Source of the DNA: Burkholderiales bacterium
Lineage (GTDB): Bacteria; Pseudomonadota; Gammaproteobacteria; Burkholderiales; SG8-39
Reading direction: 5' to 3'
Assembly (NCBI GenBank): GCA_026416295.1
Contig: JAOAFL010000063.1
Coordinates: 1-34,154 of the forward strand
Length of the DNA: 34,154 nt
Part shown: piece after piece, positions 26,003-33,885 of the stretch
How positions within the stretch are numbered: position 1 is the stretch's first letter
How the letters are laid out: each line of letters opens with the position of its first letter
Position numbers and translations under genes: made by a program
The notes under the pieces: generated by a model
The model's database searches: none
What the model was told of the DNA's origin: nothing
Seen by the model: only the letters and a program-made list of their open reading frames with translations

Positions 26003-26829
26003 GTCTGCGCCTTCTCGCCCTCGTTCTTGCCCTTGGCGCGCTTTGCGGCTGCAGCTCGGTGCGGCTCGCCTACAACCACGCCGAGACGCTGCTCGCCTGG
26101 CAGGCGAACAGCTGGTTCGATCTGCACGGCGAACTCGCCGAGGAGCGCGACCGGCGAATCGCCGCGTTCGTCGCCTGGCACCGCGCGAACGCGCTCCCGC
26201 AGTACGCGAGGCTCGCCGAGGAGGCGGCCCGGCGCCTCGAGCGCGGGCTCACGCGCGCCGACGTCGAGTGGGGCTACGACGCGGTGTTCGCGCAGCTGCG
26301 GCAGGCGATCCGCGCCGGTGCGCGCGAGGCGGCGCCGTTGCTCGACCGGCTTTCGCCCGAGAACCTTTCGCATTTCGAGGCGCGGCTCGCGGAGGACAAC
26401 CGCAAGTTCGCGCGCGAGCACGTGCGCCCGAAGGCCGAAGAGCGGCGCCGCCAGCGCCTGCGGCGCATGATCGAGCGGCTGGAGGACTGGCTGGGCGAGC
26501 TGTCGGAGGCGCAGCGCGAACGCGTGCGGCGCTACAATGACCGCATGCCGCTCACCGGCGAGATGCGCGCGCGCGAGCGCGGGCGGCTGCAGCAGGAGCT
26601 GCTCGCCATGCTGCGCGCGCGCGAGGCGACGCTGCGCCTTGCCGACTGGGCGCCCCACTGGGATCGGCAGCGCGAGCCGGACTACGCCGAGGTGGTCGCG
26701 CGCAACCGCACGGAGCTCGTGAACATGCTGCTCGAACTGGACGGCACGCTCAGCACGGAACAGCGGGCGGCGGCGGTCGCGCGGCTGCGCTCGTGGGCGG
26801 CCGATTTCGAGCGTCTGGCGCGGCGATGA
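25996..26829 (+). CDS. DUF6279-like outer-membrane lipoprotein, inferred CTG start
   Basis: About 277 aa. The N-terminal hydrophobic run L-R-L-L-A-L-V-L-A-L-G-A-L-C-G then Cys-Ser-Ser looks like a lipoprotein signal with the lipobox Cys near residue 16. The mature part is helical and charged, with W-Q-A-N-S-W-F-D-L and many Arg/Glu coiled segments, as in DUF6279 proteins. There is no ATG, GTG or TTG between 25651 and the signal sequence in this frame; the ATG at 25648 would add about 116 shadow residues. A GGAGG at 25987-25991 lies four bases before a CTG at 25996, so CTG initiation is the best explanation, with an overlap of 7 bp with the reductase stop. The end overlaps the next ATG by 4 bp. 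Confidence 0.78.
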   Translation: MVSLRLLALVLALGALCGCSSVRLAYNHAETLLAWQANSWFDLHGELAEERDRRIAAFVAWHRANALPQYARLAEEAARRLERGLTRADVEWGYDAVFAQLRQAIRAGAREAAPLLDRLSPENLSHFEARLAEDNRKFAREHVRPKAEERRRQRLRRMIERLEDWLGELSEAQRERVRRYNDRMPLTGEMRARERGRLQQELLAMLRAREATLRLADWAPHWDRQREPDYAEVVARNRTELVNMLLELDGTLSTEQRAAAVARLRSWAADFERLARR

Positions 26830-29800
26830 GCGAGCGCGCCGAAGCGCGGACCGGGACGCCCGAGCCGCGCGGCGCCGAGGCCGCGCCCGGCTACGCCGGA
26901 CTGCCGCGCGACGCGCAGCTCGAATACAAGGCGATTCTCGCGAACGCCTCGATCGGCATCGCGTTCACGCGCGACCGCAAGTTCTTCCTCTGCAACCCGA
27001 AGTTCGCCGAGATGTTCGGCTGGCAGCCCGAGGAGCTGATCGGGCAGCCGGGCCTGGTCGTCTATCCCTCGCGCGAGAGCTACGAGGCGCTCGGCGCGAT
27101 CGCGATCCCGATTCTTTCCTCCGGGCGCCAGCTCGACCTCGAATGGGAGGTGAAGCGCAAGGACGGCAGCACGTTCCTGTGCCGCATGATCGCGAAGGCG
27201 ATCAATCCGCTGCGCACGCAGGACGGCACGGTCTGGATCGTCGAGGACATCACCGAAAGAAAACGCCAGGCCGACGAACTGGCGCGCCTTGCGCGCGAGC
27301 AGGAGGCGATCCTCGACGCCGCCTCGATCGGCATCTGCTTCGTGCGCGATCGCGCCGTCGTGCGCTGCAACCGTCGCTTCGAGGAGCAGCACGGCTACGG
27401 GCCCGGCGAGCTGATCGGGCGGCCGGCGGCGGAGCTTTACGCGTCGGAGGACGCGACGCGGGCGCTCGGCGAGGCCGACGTGCGGCTCGCCGCCGGGCGG
27501 ACCTTCAGCGCGGTGGCGCTCGCCCGGCGCAAGGACGGCAGCCCCTACTGGTCGCGGCTCACCGGCTGCGCGGTGGATCCGGCCAACCCGGCGCGCGGCT
27601 CGGTGTGGCTCGACGAGGACATCACCGAGCGCAAGCGCGCCGAGGAGGAGCGCGAGCGTCTGGTGCGCGAGCAGGAGCTGATCCTCGACAACGCCACCGT
27701 CGGAATCCTGTTCGCGCGCAATCGCGTCATTCAGCGGGTGAACCGGTGCCTGGAGGAGATGACCGGCTACAGGGCGGCCGAGCTCGTCGGTCGGCCGAGC
27801 GCGGTGCTCTTTGCCGAGCATGCCGACTGGGAGCGGGCGACGCGGCTCGCCTACGACACGACCCCGCCCGGCGGGATTCACGAGACCGAGTGGCGGTTCC
27901 GCAGGAAGGACGGTTCGACTTTCATCTGTCGCACGCGCGGACGGCGCATCGACGCGGGCGAGGCCGAGCAGCAGTGGATCTGGAGCATGGAAGACGTCAC
28001 CGCCGAGCGCGACGCCGAGGCGCGGGTGCGGCGCGCGCTCGTCGAGCAGGAGCTGATCGTCGAAAACGCCCAGGTCGGCATCGTGTTCGTGAACGACGGC
28101 GTCATCCAGCGCTGCAACCGGCGCGCGGCCGAAATGCTCGGCCACGCGCCCGAGGAGATGCCCGGCATGGCGGTGCGGACGCTGCACGCCGACGCCGAAT
28201 GCGCGCGCACCGGAGGCGCCGACGTCGGCGCGCACACGCCGCCCGGCGGAACCTGCTCGACCGAGCTCACCTTGCGCCGCAAGGACGGCTCGACCTTCAT
28301 CGGCCGCGCCGTCGGCCGGCGGGTGGACGCGGGCGAGGGGGCGCAGCAGTGGATCTGGATCCTCGAAGACGTGACCGCAGAGCGCGAGATGCGCGCGGCG
28401 CTCGAGCGCCTGGTCGCCGAGCGCACGCAGGAGCTGGTGTCGGCGAACCGCCGCCTGGAAGCCGAGATCTACGACCGCAAGCAGGCCGAGGAGCGCGCGC
28501 AGCATCTCGCCGACCACGACGCGCTCACCGGCCTGCCCAACCGCCGGCTGCTCGAGGACCGGCTGTCGCAGGCGATCGCGCGTGCCGACCGCACGCAGAA
28601 GCCGACCGCGGTGATGTTCGTCGACCTGGACCATTTCAAGGCGATCAACGACACGCTCGGCCACGCGGTCGGGGACCGGGTGCTGAAGGAGGTGGCCGAG
28701 CGCCTGGTGCGGCAGCTGCGCGTCGGCGACACCGTGTGCCGGCTGGGCGGCGACGAGGTCGTCGTGGTGCTGCCCGAGGTCACGCGCGCCTCGGACGCCG
28801 CCGGCGTCGCGCAGAAGATCCTGGAGACGGTGGCGCAGCCCTACCGGATCGACGACCGCGAACTGCAACTTGCGGCCTCGATCGGCATCAGCGTGTTTCC
28901 GGACGACGGCGCCGACGCCGAAACGCTCATCCGTAACGCGGATGCGGCGATGTACCACGCGAAGGAAACCGGCCGCGGCGGCTACCAGTTCTTCACCGAG
29001 CAGATGAACCAGGCGGCCGCGCGGCGCATCGCGATCGAGAAAGATCTTCGCCGGGCGCTGCAGGAAAACGCGCTGCGCCTGCACTACCAGCCGGTGATCG
29101 ACGCGGAAAGCGGCGCCGTCGTCGGCTACGAGGCGCTCCTGCGCTGGCAGCATCCGACGCGGGGCCTGGTGCCGCCGACCGAGTTCCTGCAGATCGCCGA
29201 GGACACCGGGCTCATCCTGACGATCGGCGAGTGGGTGCTGCGCGAAGCGTGTCGCTGGATCGCGTTCGTCGGCGCGGATCGCGCGCTGCCGGTGAGCGTG
29301 AACCTCTCGCCGCGGCAGTTCGCCGACCCGCGGCTTGCCGAGCGCGTCGCCGCCGCGTTGCGCGACACAGGGGTGCCGCCGCGGCTGCTCGAGCTGGAAG
29401 TGAGCGAAGCGACGACGATGCAGCACGCCGAGGCGGCGCAGGCGACGCTCGCGAAGCTGAAGCAGCTCGGCGTGTCGCTCACCATGGACAATTTCGGCGC
29501 CGCGTTCTCGAGCGCCGCGCGGCTGCGGCACTTCCCGATCGACCGGCTGAAGATCGATCGTTCGCTCATCGGCGAATTCGGCAACGCGAAGGATTCGGCG
29601 CCGGTGCTCGCGGCGATGGTGGCGCTCGCGCACGCGATCGGCCTGCGCGTGGTCGCCGAGGGCGTGGAAACCGAGGCGCAGCGGGAGTTCCTGCGCGCCT
29701 GCGCCTGCGACTACCTGCAGGGGTTTCTGCTCGGCAGGCCGACGGCGCCGGAAGCGTTGCTCGCGCAGCCGCAGGCCGACCTCCCCGCGCCCGTCAGCGC

Positions 29801-29843
29801 GCCCGTGCCGGGCGCCGACGCTCGAGCAGGCGCCGCAGGTTGA
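26826..29843 (+). CDS. Four-PAS GGDEF/EAL cyclic-di-GMP protein
   Basis: A 1005-aa cytoplasmic signalling protein without membrane segments. Four tandem PAS domains occupy about residues 33-145, 150-265, 270-395 and 400-515. A repeated E-Q-E-x-I-x-x-N-A-x-x-G-I opening shows internal duplication. A coiled stretch leads to a GGDEF domain with G-G-D-E-V at 641-645 and a complete inhibitory R-V-G-D site at 632-635, exactly five residues before it, so a product-inhibited diguanylate cyclase is plausible. The EAL domain begins at E-A-L 769-771 with L-L-R-W. Its loop 6 motif is M-D-N-F-G-A-A-F (887-894) instead of D-D-F-G-T-G-Y, replacing the second metal-binding Asp by Asn, so phosphodiesterase activity may be weak. 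Start overlaps the lipoprotein stop by 4 bp. Confidence 0.95.
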   Translation: MSERAEARTGTPEPRGAEAAPGYAGLPRDAQLEYKAILANASIGIAFTRDRKFFLCNPKFAEMFGWQPEELIGQPGLVVYPSRESYEALGAIAIPILSSGRQLDLEWEVKRKDGSTFLCRMIAKAINPLRTQDGTVWIVEDITERKRQADELARLAREQEAILDAASIGICFVRDRAVVRCNRRFEEQHGYGPGELIGRPAAELYASEDATRALGEADVRLAAGRTFSAVALARRKDGSPYWSRLTGCAVDPANPARGSVWLDEDITERKRAEEERERLVREQELILDNATVGILFARNRVIQRVNRCLEEMTGYRAAELVGRPSAVLFAEHADWERATRLAYDTTPPGGIHETEWRFRRKDGSTFICRTRGRRIDAGEAEQQWIWSMEDVTAERDAEARVRRALVEQELIVENAQVGIVFVNDGVIQRCNRRAAEMLGHAPEEMPGMAVRTLHADAECARTGGADVGAHTPPGGTCSTELTLRRKDGSTFIGRAVGRRVDAGEGAQQWIWILEDVTAEREMRAALERLVAERTQELVSANRRLEAEIYDRKQAEERAQHLADHDALTGLPNRRLLEDRLSQAIARADRTQKPTAVMFVDLDHFKAINDTLGHAVGDRVLKEVAERLVRQLRVGDTVCRLGGDEVVVVLPEVTRASDAAGVAQKILETVAQPYRIDDRELQLAASIGISVFPDDGADAETLIRNADAAMYHAKETGRGGYQFFTEQMNQAAARRIAIEKDLRRALQENALRLHYQPVIDAESGAVVGYEALLRWQHPTRGLVPPTEFLQIAEDTGLILTIGEWVLREACRWIAFVGADRALPVSVNLSPRQFADPRLAERVAAALRDTGVPPRLLELEVSEATTMQHAEAAQATLAKLKQLGVSLTMDNFGAAFSSAARLRHFPIDRLKIDRSLIGEFGNAKDSAPVLAAMVALAHAIGLRVVAEGVETEAQREFLRACACDYLQGFLLGRPTAPEALLAQPQADLPAPVSAPVPGADARAGAAG

Positions 29844-30453
29844 GCTCGACGCCGACGAGGTTCGGGTTCACCTCCAGCGCGCGGCGCCAACGGGCGAGCG
29901 CCTCCTCTTCCCGGCCGAGGCGCAGCAGCACCTCGCCGCAGCCGGCGAGCGCACCGAAGTGAAGCGGGTTGCGGCGCAGCACCTCCTCGCAGTCGGAGAG
30001 CGCGCGCTCGAAGTCGCCGGCGAGGAAGTACGCGGTCGCGCGCCGGTTCCAGCCCTCGGCGAAATCGGGGCGGCGGCGGATCACCGCGCTGAAGGCGGCG
30101 AGCGCCTCGCTGTAGCGCCCCGCCTGCAGGTCCTCGACGCCCGCGGCCATCAGCCGGTCGATCTCGGTCTCGCCCGAGCGGCTCCAGAGCAGCCACAGGC
30201 CCTGCTCGGCGAACCCGCGCACGAACGGGCTTTCGTCGCGCAGCCGCGCGACGAGAAGCGGCTGGTCGGCCATGGTGCCGTGGTTTGCGATCCAGGCGAT
30301 CGCTTCGGCACGACGCTCGGTCGCCGGGTCCTCGAGCGCCGCGAGCGCCTCTTCGCGACTCTGCGGCGCGGGCACCGCCTGCGGCGCGGCGCATGTTAAG
30401 GTAGCGACGAGGGAAACTCCGAGGAGCAGCCGATGGGCAAGCGCTCGCGCCAT
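29794..30453 (-). CDS. Exported TPR-repeat protein
   Basis: A 219-aa protein with an N-terminal signal peptide (about residues 1-22, L-L-L-G-V-S-L-V-A-T-L-T-C-A-A) and no clear lipobox. A HEAT-like segment R-R-A-E-A-I-A-W-I-A-N-H-G (about residues 47-90) precedes roughly three TPR units between residues 100 and 205. These have alternating A-G-R-Y-S-E-A-L-A-A-F, A-G-D-F-E-R-A-L-S-D and G-R-E-E-E-A-L-A-R-W helices. It probably acts as a periplasmic scaffold. Its 3' end overlaps the end of the GGDEF/EAL gene by 50 bp and its 5' end overlaps the divergent TPR gene by 21 bp. A later start would remove the signal peptide. Confidence 0.85.
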   Translation of the reverse strand: MARALAHRLLLGVSLVATLTCAAPQAVPAPQSREEALAALEDPATERRAEAIAWIANHGTMADQPLLVARLRDESPFVRGFAEQGLWLLWSRSGETEIDRLMAAGVEDLQAGRYSEALAAFSAVIRRRPDFAEGWNRRATAYFLAGDFERALSDCEEVLRRNPLHFGALAGCGEVLLRLGREEEALARWRRALEVNPNLVGVELNLRRLLERRRPARAR

Positions 30454-30894
30454 GCACTGATGTTAGTCCTGTTCGCAGCGGTCGCGCAGGCCGCCGACGA
30501 CCAGGGCGCGCCAGCGCGTGACGCGCGCCTGGAGGCCGCGCGCGCGGCGATCGCGAAAAAGGACTGGCCGGCCGCGCAAGCGGTGCTGAAGGAGGCGCTC
30601 GAGGCGAACCCGGGGAACGCCGACTACCACAACCTGTACGCCTACGCGATCCGCAGCGCGCCGAACCCGCAGATGGACCTCGTCTTCAAGCACTACCACG
30701 AAGCGCTGCGGCTCGACCCGAAGCATCGCGGCGCGCACGAGTACATCGGCGAGGCGTACCTCATGGTCGGCAACCTCGACAAGGCGCGCGAGCACTTGAA
30801 GGCGCTCGGCCGGCTCTGCCTTCTCGGGTGTCCGGAGTACACGCAGCTCAGGCGCGCGATCGAGGAGCACGAGCGCCGGCAGGCGAAGCGCTGA
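30433..30894 (+). CDS. Exported TPR-repeat protein
   Basis: A 153-aa protein with a signal peptide (A-L-M-L-V-L-F-A-A-V-A-Q-A-A, cleavage likely near residue 21) and about two TPR units. The first is K-K-D-W-P-A-A-Q-A-V-L-K-E-A-L, the second L-D-P-K-H-R-G-A-H-E-Y-I-G-E-A-Y-L. A Cys pair C-L-L-G-C near residue 130 could form a disulfide or bind a metal. The ATG at 30433 has GAGGAG seven bases upstream. It starts inside the 5' end of the divergent TPR gene. It is followed after 4 bp by the sulfatase, so the two are likely cotranscribed. Related short TPR proteins often occur with periplasmic enzymes, but no specific partner is proven. Confidence 0.88.
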   Translation: MGKRSRHALMLVLFAAVAQAADDQGAPARDARLEAARAAIAKKDWPAAQAVLKEALEANPGNADYHNLYAYAIRSAPNPQMDLVFKHYHEALRLDPKHRGAHEYIGEAYLMVGNLDKAREHLKALGRLCLLGCPEYTQLRRAIEEHERRQAKR

Positions 30895-30898
30895 ACGC

Positions 30899-32245
30899 GT
30901 GGCTGCGCGCGAGCGGGGCGTCGCGAGGCGCCCGAACGTCGTCTTCATCCTCGCCGACGACCTCGGCTGGGCCGATCTCGGCTGCTACGGCGCGCGGCCG
31001 CGCGCGGCCGGGGCGCGCTTTGCGACGCCGTCGCCCGTGCTCGACCGCATGGCGCGCGAGGGCCTGCGCTTTACGCAAGGCTACGCCAACTCCTCGGTCT
31101 GTTCGCCCACGCGCATCGCGCTCATGACCGGGCGCTGGCAGCACCGGCTGCGCGGAGGCGCCGACGAGCCGATCCGCACGCGCGAGCGCGGCAATCCGGC
31201 GCTCGGACTGCCGCCCGAGCATCCGACGCTCGCGTCGCTTCTTCGCGACGCCGGCTACGCAACCGCGCTCGTCGGCAAGTGGCACCTCGGCTTTCCGCCC
31301 CACTTTCATCCGCTGAAGAGCGGCTATCAGGCGTTCTTCGGCTCGCTCTCCGGCGCGGTCGATTACTTCACGCACAAGGACAGCGCCGGGGTGCACGACC
31401 TGTGGGAGGGCGAGCGCGAAGCGCACGTGCGCGGCTACCTCACCGACCTCATCAGTGCGCGCGCGGTGCGCTTCATCCGCGCGCACCGGCGCGAACCGTT
31501 CTTTCTCTCGGTGCACTACACCGCGCCGCACTGGCCGTGGGAGACGCGCCGCGACTGGGCGGAAGCCGAACGCATCGCGAGCCTCTATCACTTCGACGGG
31601 GGATCGGCCGCCGCCTACTACACGATGATCCGCCACATGGACGAGGGGATCGGCCGGATCCTTGCCGCGCTCGATTCGGCCGGCATCGCGCGCGACACGC
31701 TCGTCGTCTTCACGAGCGACAACGGCGGCGAGCGCTACTCCGACACCTGGCCGCTCGTCGGAAAGAAGATGGACCTGCTCGAAGGCGGCATCCGCGTCCC
31801 TTACCTCGTGCGCTGGCCGGCGGTCATCCGGGCAGGCGGGATCACGGCGCAGCTCGCGATCACGATGGACTGGGTGCCGACGATTCTGGAGGCGGCGGGG
31901 GTCGCACCGCATCCGGACTATCCGCTCGACGGCCAGAGCCTTCTTCGGGTGCTTCGGAATCCGGAGCGAACGTTCCCGCGGGAACTGTTCTGGAAGATGC
32001 GCTACCGCGAGCAGAGGGCGATGCGCGCGGGCCGCTGGAAGTACCTCTCGATCGAGGGCGACGAGTTCCTTTTCGATCTTGCGCGCGACCCCCGCGAGCG
32101 CGCGAATCTTGCGCGGCGGGAGCCTTCGCGCTTCGAAGCGATGCGCGCGCGCTACGCCGACTGGGAGCGGTCGCTGCCCGAGTATCCGGACGCGACCTTC
32201 ACGGTGATCGGCGGCAAATCCGACCTCGCCCGGCCGGCGGGGTAG
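30899..32245 (+). CDS. Sulfatase (Cys-type)
   Basis: A 448-aa alkaline phosphatase-superfamily sulfatase. N-terminal V-V-F-I-L-A-D-D-L-G-W supplies the paired Asp calcium ligands. Cys68 in V-C-S-P-T-R is the C-x-P-x-R site converted to formylglycine, followed by I-A-L-M-T-G-R-W. G-K-W-H-L-G and the late T-S-D-N-G-G and G-K-K motifs complete the active site. The GTG at 30899 gives no signal peptide, so the enzyme is predicted cytoplasmic or exported by an unusual route. No formylglycine-generating enzyme is present in the window. The substrate is unknown: aryl, alkyl or choline sulfate or a phosphonate/phosphate ester are possible. Confidence 0.94.
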   Translation: MAARERGVARRPNVVFILADDLGWADLGCYGARPRAAGARFATPSPVLDRMAREGLRFTQGYANSSVCSPTRIALMTGRWQHRLRGGADEPIRTRERGNPALGLPPEHPTLASLLRDAGYATALVGKWHLGFPPHFHPLKSGYQAFFGSLSGAVDYFTHKDSAGVHDLWEGEREAHVRGYLTDLISARAVRFIRAHRREPFFLSVHYTAPHWPWETRRDWAEAERIASLYHFDGGSAAAYYTMIRHMDEGIGRILAALDSAGIARDTLVVFTSDNGGERYSDTWPLVGKKMDLLEGGIRVPYLVRWPAVIRAGGITAQLAITMDWVPTILEAAGVAPHPDYPLDGQSLLRVLRNPERTFPRELFWKMRYREQRAMRAGRWKYLSIEGDEFLFDLARDPRERANLARREPSRFEAMRARYADWERSLPEYPDATFTVIGGKSDLARPAG

Positions 32246-32273
32246 CGGCGGGGCGGCTCGCCCCCGGGAGCGG

Positions 32274-32501
32274 TCAACGCAAGGCGCGCCGGCGGCGCAG
32301 CTCCTCGAACAGCCCGCCGAAGACCTCGGCAAGGCTCACGTCGGCGTTTTTCAGGATGCGCTTCGCCATTCGCATCTCTTCGGGCACGAGCGGATCCTCG
32401 TCGAGGTCGAGCGGGCGGCCTTCGCCGGGCAAGCCTCGGAGCTCGCCGCGCGCGACCGCCTCCTCGATCCTGCGCTCGGCGATCCATTCGAGGACGTGCA
32501 T
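32274..32501 (-). CDS. DUF1992 (DnaJ-homologue subfamily C member 28-like) protein
   Basis: A 75-aa protein carrying the core of DUF1992: I-A-E-R-R-I-E-E-A, then G-L-P-G-E-G-R-P-L-D-L, D-P-L-V-P-E-E-M-R-M-A and R-I-L-K-N-A. The family is usually around 120 aa in proteobacteria, so this copy is short at the C-terminus, ending in a basic R-R-R-R tail. The start ATG at 32501 is 10 bp after the P450 stop, and the longer frame upstream is the P450 shadow. The function is unknown; a chaperone link is suggested only by family name. Confidence 0.85.
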   Translation of the reverse strand: MHVLEWIAERRIEEAVARGELRGLPGEGRPLDLDEDPLVPEEMRMAKRILKNADVSLAEVFGGLFEELRRRRALR

Positions 32502-32511
32502 CGGGGCCTCG

Positions 32512-33885
32512 CTACGCGCGCCGCGCGACGACGCGCATCGGAAGGCCACCGCGCGGCCTGAGCGTGATCCGCGGCTCGGTGGCGACTTCGCGCCCGGGGA
32601 TCGCCTCCAGCCGCCAGCGCCGCGCGATCGCGCAGAGCACGATCGCATGCTCCATCATCGCGAAGGCGTTTCCGATGCAGACGCGGGGGCCGCCGCCGAA
32701 GGGCAGATACGCGTAGCGCGGGCGGGCTCGCTCCTCGCCCGGTGCGAAGCGCTCGGGGCGAAACGCCTCGGGCTCGGGCCAGTAGTCCGGCCGGCGGTGC
32801 AGCGCATAGGGGCTGATGACGATGTGGGCGCCGGCCGGCATCCGGTAGGGCCCGAGCCGGTCTTCGGCGAGAGCGCGTCGGCTGAAGACGTAGGCGGGCG
32901 GATAAAGCCGCATCGTTTCTTCCGCCACCATGCGCGCATAGGGCAGCCGCTCGAGGTCGTCGAAGGCCGGCGCCGCGCGCTCACCCAGCACCGCATCCAG
33001 TTCCGCGTGCAGCTTCGCCTCGGCCTCCGGATGCTGCGCAAGAAGGTGAAACGTCCAGGTGAGCGCGATCGCCGTCGTCTCGTGCCCGGCAAGGAACAGC
33101 GTCACCAGTTCGTCGCGCAGCTGCCGGTCGGTCATCGCATCGCCGGTGTCCGCATCTTTCGCCTCGATCAGCATCGCGAGCAGGTCTTCGCGCGGCGGTT
33201 CGCCCCGCGCGGCGGCCGCACGCCGCTCGCAGACGATGCGGGCGACGATCCGGTCGAGCGTCGCGACCGCTCGCCGGAACTCGCGCCCGCGCGGACGAAC
33301 GAGAAACTCCGGCAGCTCGAAGAACGCGCGCAGGCGGACGCGCCCGGTTTCCTCCTGCAGCACCGCCATCGCGTCGGCGACCTCGGCGATGTCTGCCGAG
33401 ACGTCGGCGCCGAAGAGCGTTTTCGCGACGATTTCCATCGTGACCGCGTTCATCTGCGCCATCACATCGACGATCGTCGCGTGCGACCAGCGCGCGGCCG
33501 CCGCCGCGGCGCAGCCGGCCATCGTGTCGGCGAGCGCGCGCAGCCGCCGCAGGTGAAACGCCGGCTGCATCAGGCGCCGCTGGCGGCGCCAGAACTCGCC
33601 CTCGGAGACGAGCAATCCGTCGCCGAGGAACGGGCGCAGGTTGTTGCGGTAGGTGACCGACTTCGGGTAATTGGCCGCGTTGTCGAGCAGGATGCGCTTG
33701 ACGAACTCGGCGTCGTTGACGAAGTAGATCCGCTTGCCGAGGAGCCGCGTGTAGCAGAGCGGCCCGCGCTCGAGCGTCGCCATGATGTCGAAGCGCGGCG
33801 CAAGCCCCAGCCAGCGCGCAAGCGCCGGCGCCTCCTTCATCGGCGGAAACTCGATGCGCGGCGCTTCGAGGGCGGCGGCGCTCAT
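32512..33885 (-). CDS. Cytochrome P450
   Basis: A 457-aa soluble P450 mono-oxygenase. The oxygen-activation helix I motif A-G-H-E-T-T-A lies near residue 266. The E-x-x-R motif is E-E-T-M-R, and the heme-binding loop F-G-G-G-P-R-V-C-I-G carries Cys403. An early W-R-R-Q-R-R-L-M-Q-P-A-F region is the C-helix motif. It resembles the CYP102-like or CYP4-like heme domain group without a fused reductase, so an external ferredoxin or reductase partner is needed; none is adjacent. The ATG overlaps the preceding hydantoinase-B stop by 4 bp (ATGA), so the two are translationally coupled. Substrate unknown. Confidence 0.95.
   Translation of the reverse strand: MSAAALEAPRIEFPPMKEAPALARWLGLAPRFDIMATLERGPLCYTRLLGKRIYFVNDAEFVKRILLDNAANYPKSVTYRNNLRPFLGDGLLVSEGEFWRRQRRLMQPAFHLRRLRALADTMAGCAAAAAARWSHATIVDVMAQMNAVTMEIVAKTLFGADVSADIAEVADAMAVLQEETGRVRLRAFFELPEFLVRPRGREFRRAVATLDRIVARIVCERRAAAARGEPPREDLLAMLIEAKDADTGDAMTDRQLRDELVTLFLAGHETTAIALTWTFHLLAQHPEAEAKLHAELDAVLGERAAPAFDDLERLPYARMVAEETMRLYPPAYVFSRRALAEDRLGPYRMPAGAHIVISPYALHRRPDYWPEPEAFRPERFAPGEERARPRYAYLPFGGGPRVCIGNAFAMMEHAIVLCAIARRWRLEAIPGREVATEPRITLRPRGGLPMRVVARRA

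Noticed and set aside
26532-26537. TACAAT -10-like sequence inside the lipoprotein gene
   Set aside because: It is fully explained by Tyr-Asn codons in a conserved-looking helix, and no gene starts close downstream.
26682-29633. 983-codon minus-strand frame opposite the PAS/GGDEF/EAL gene
   Set aside because: It mirrors a gene with six identifiable domains. Its apparent repeats are the reverse reading of the tandem PAS domains.
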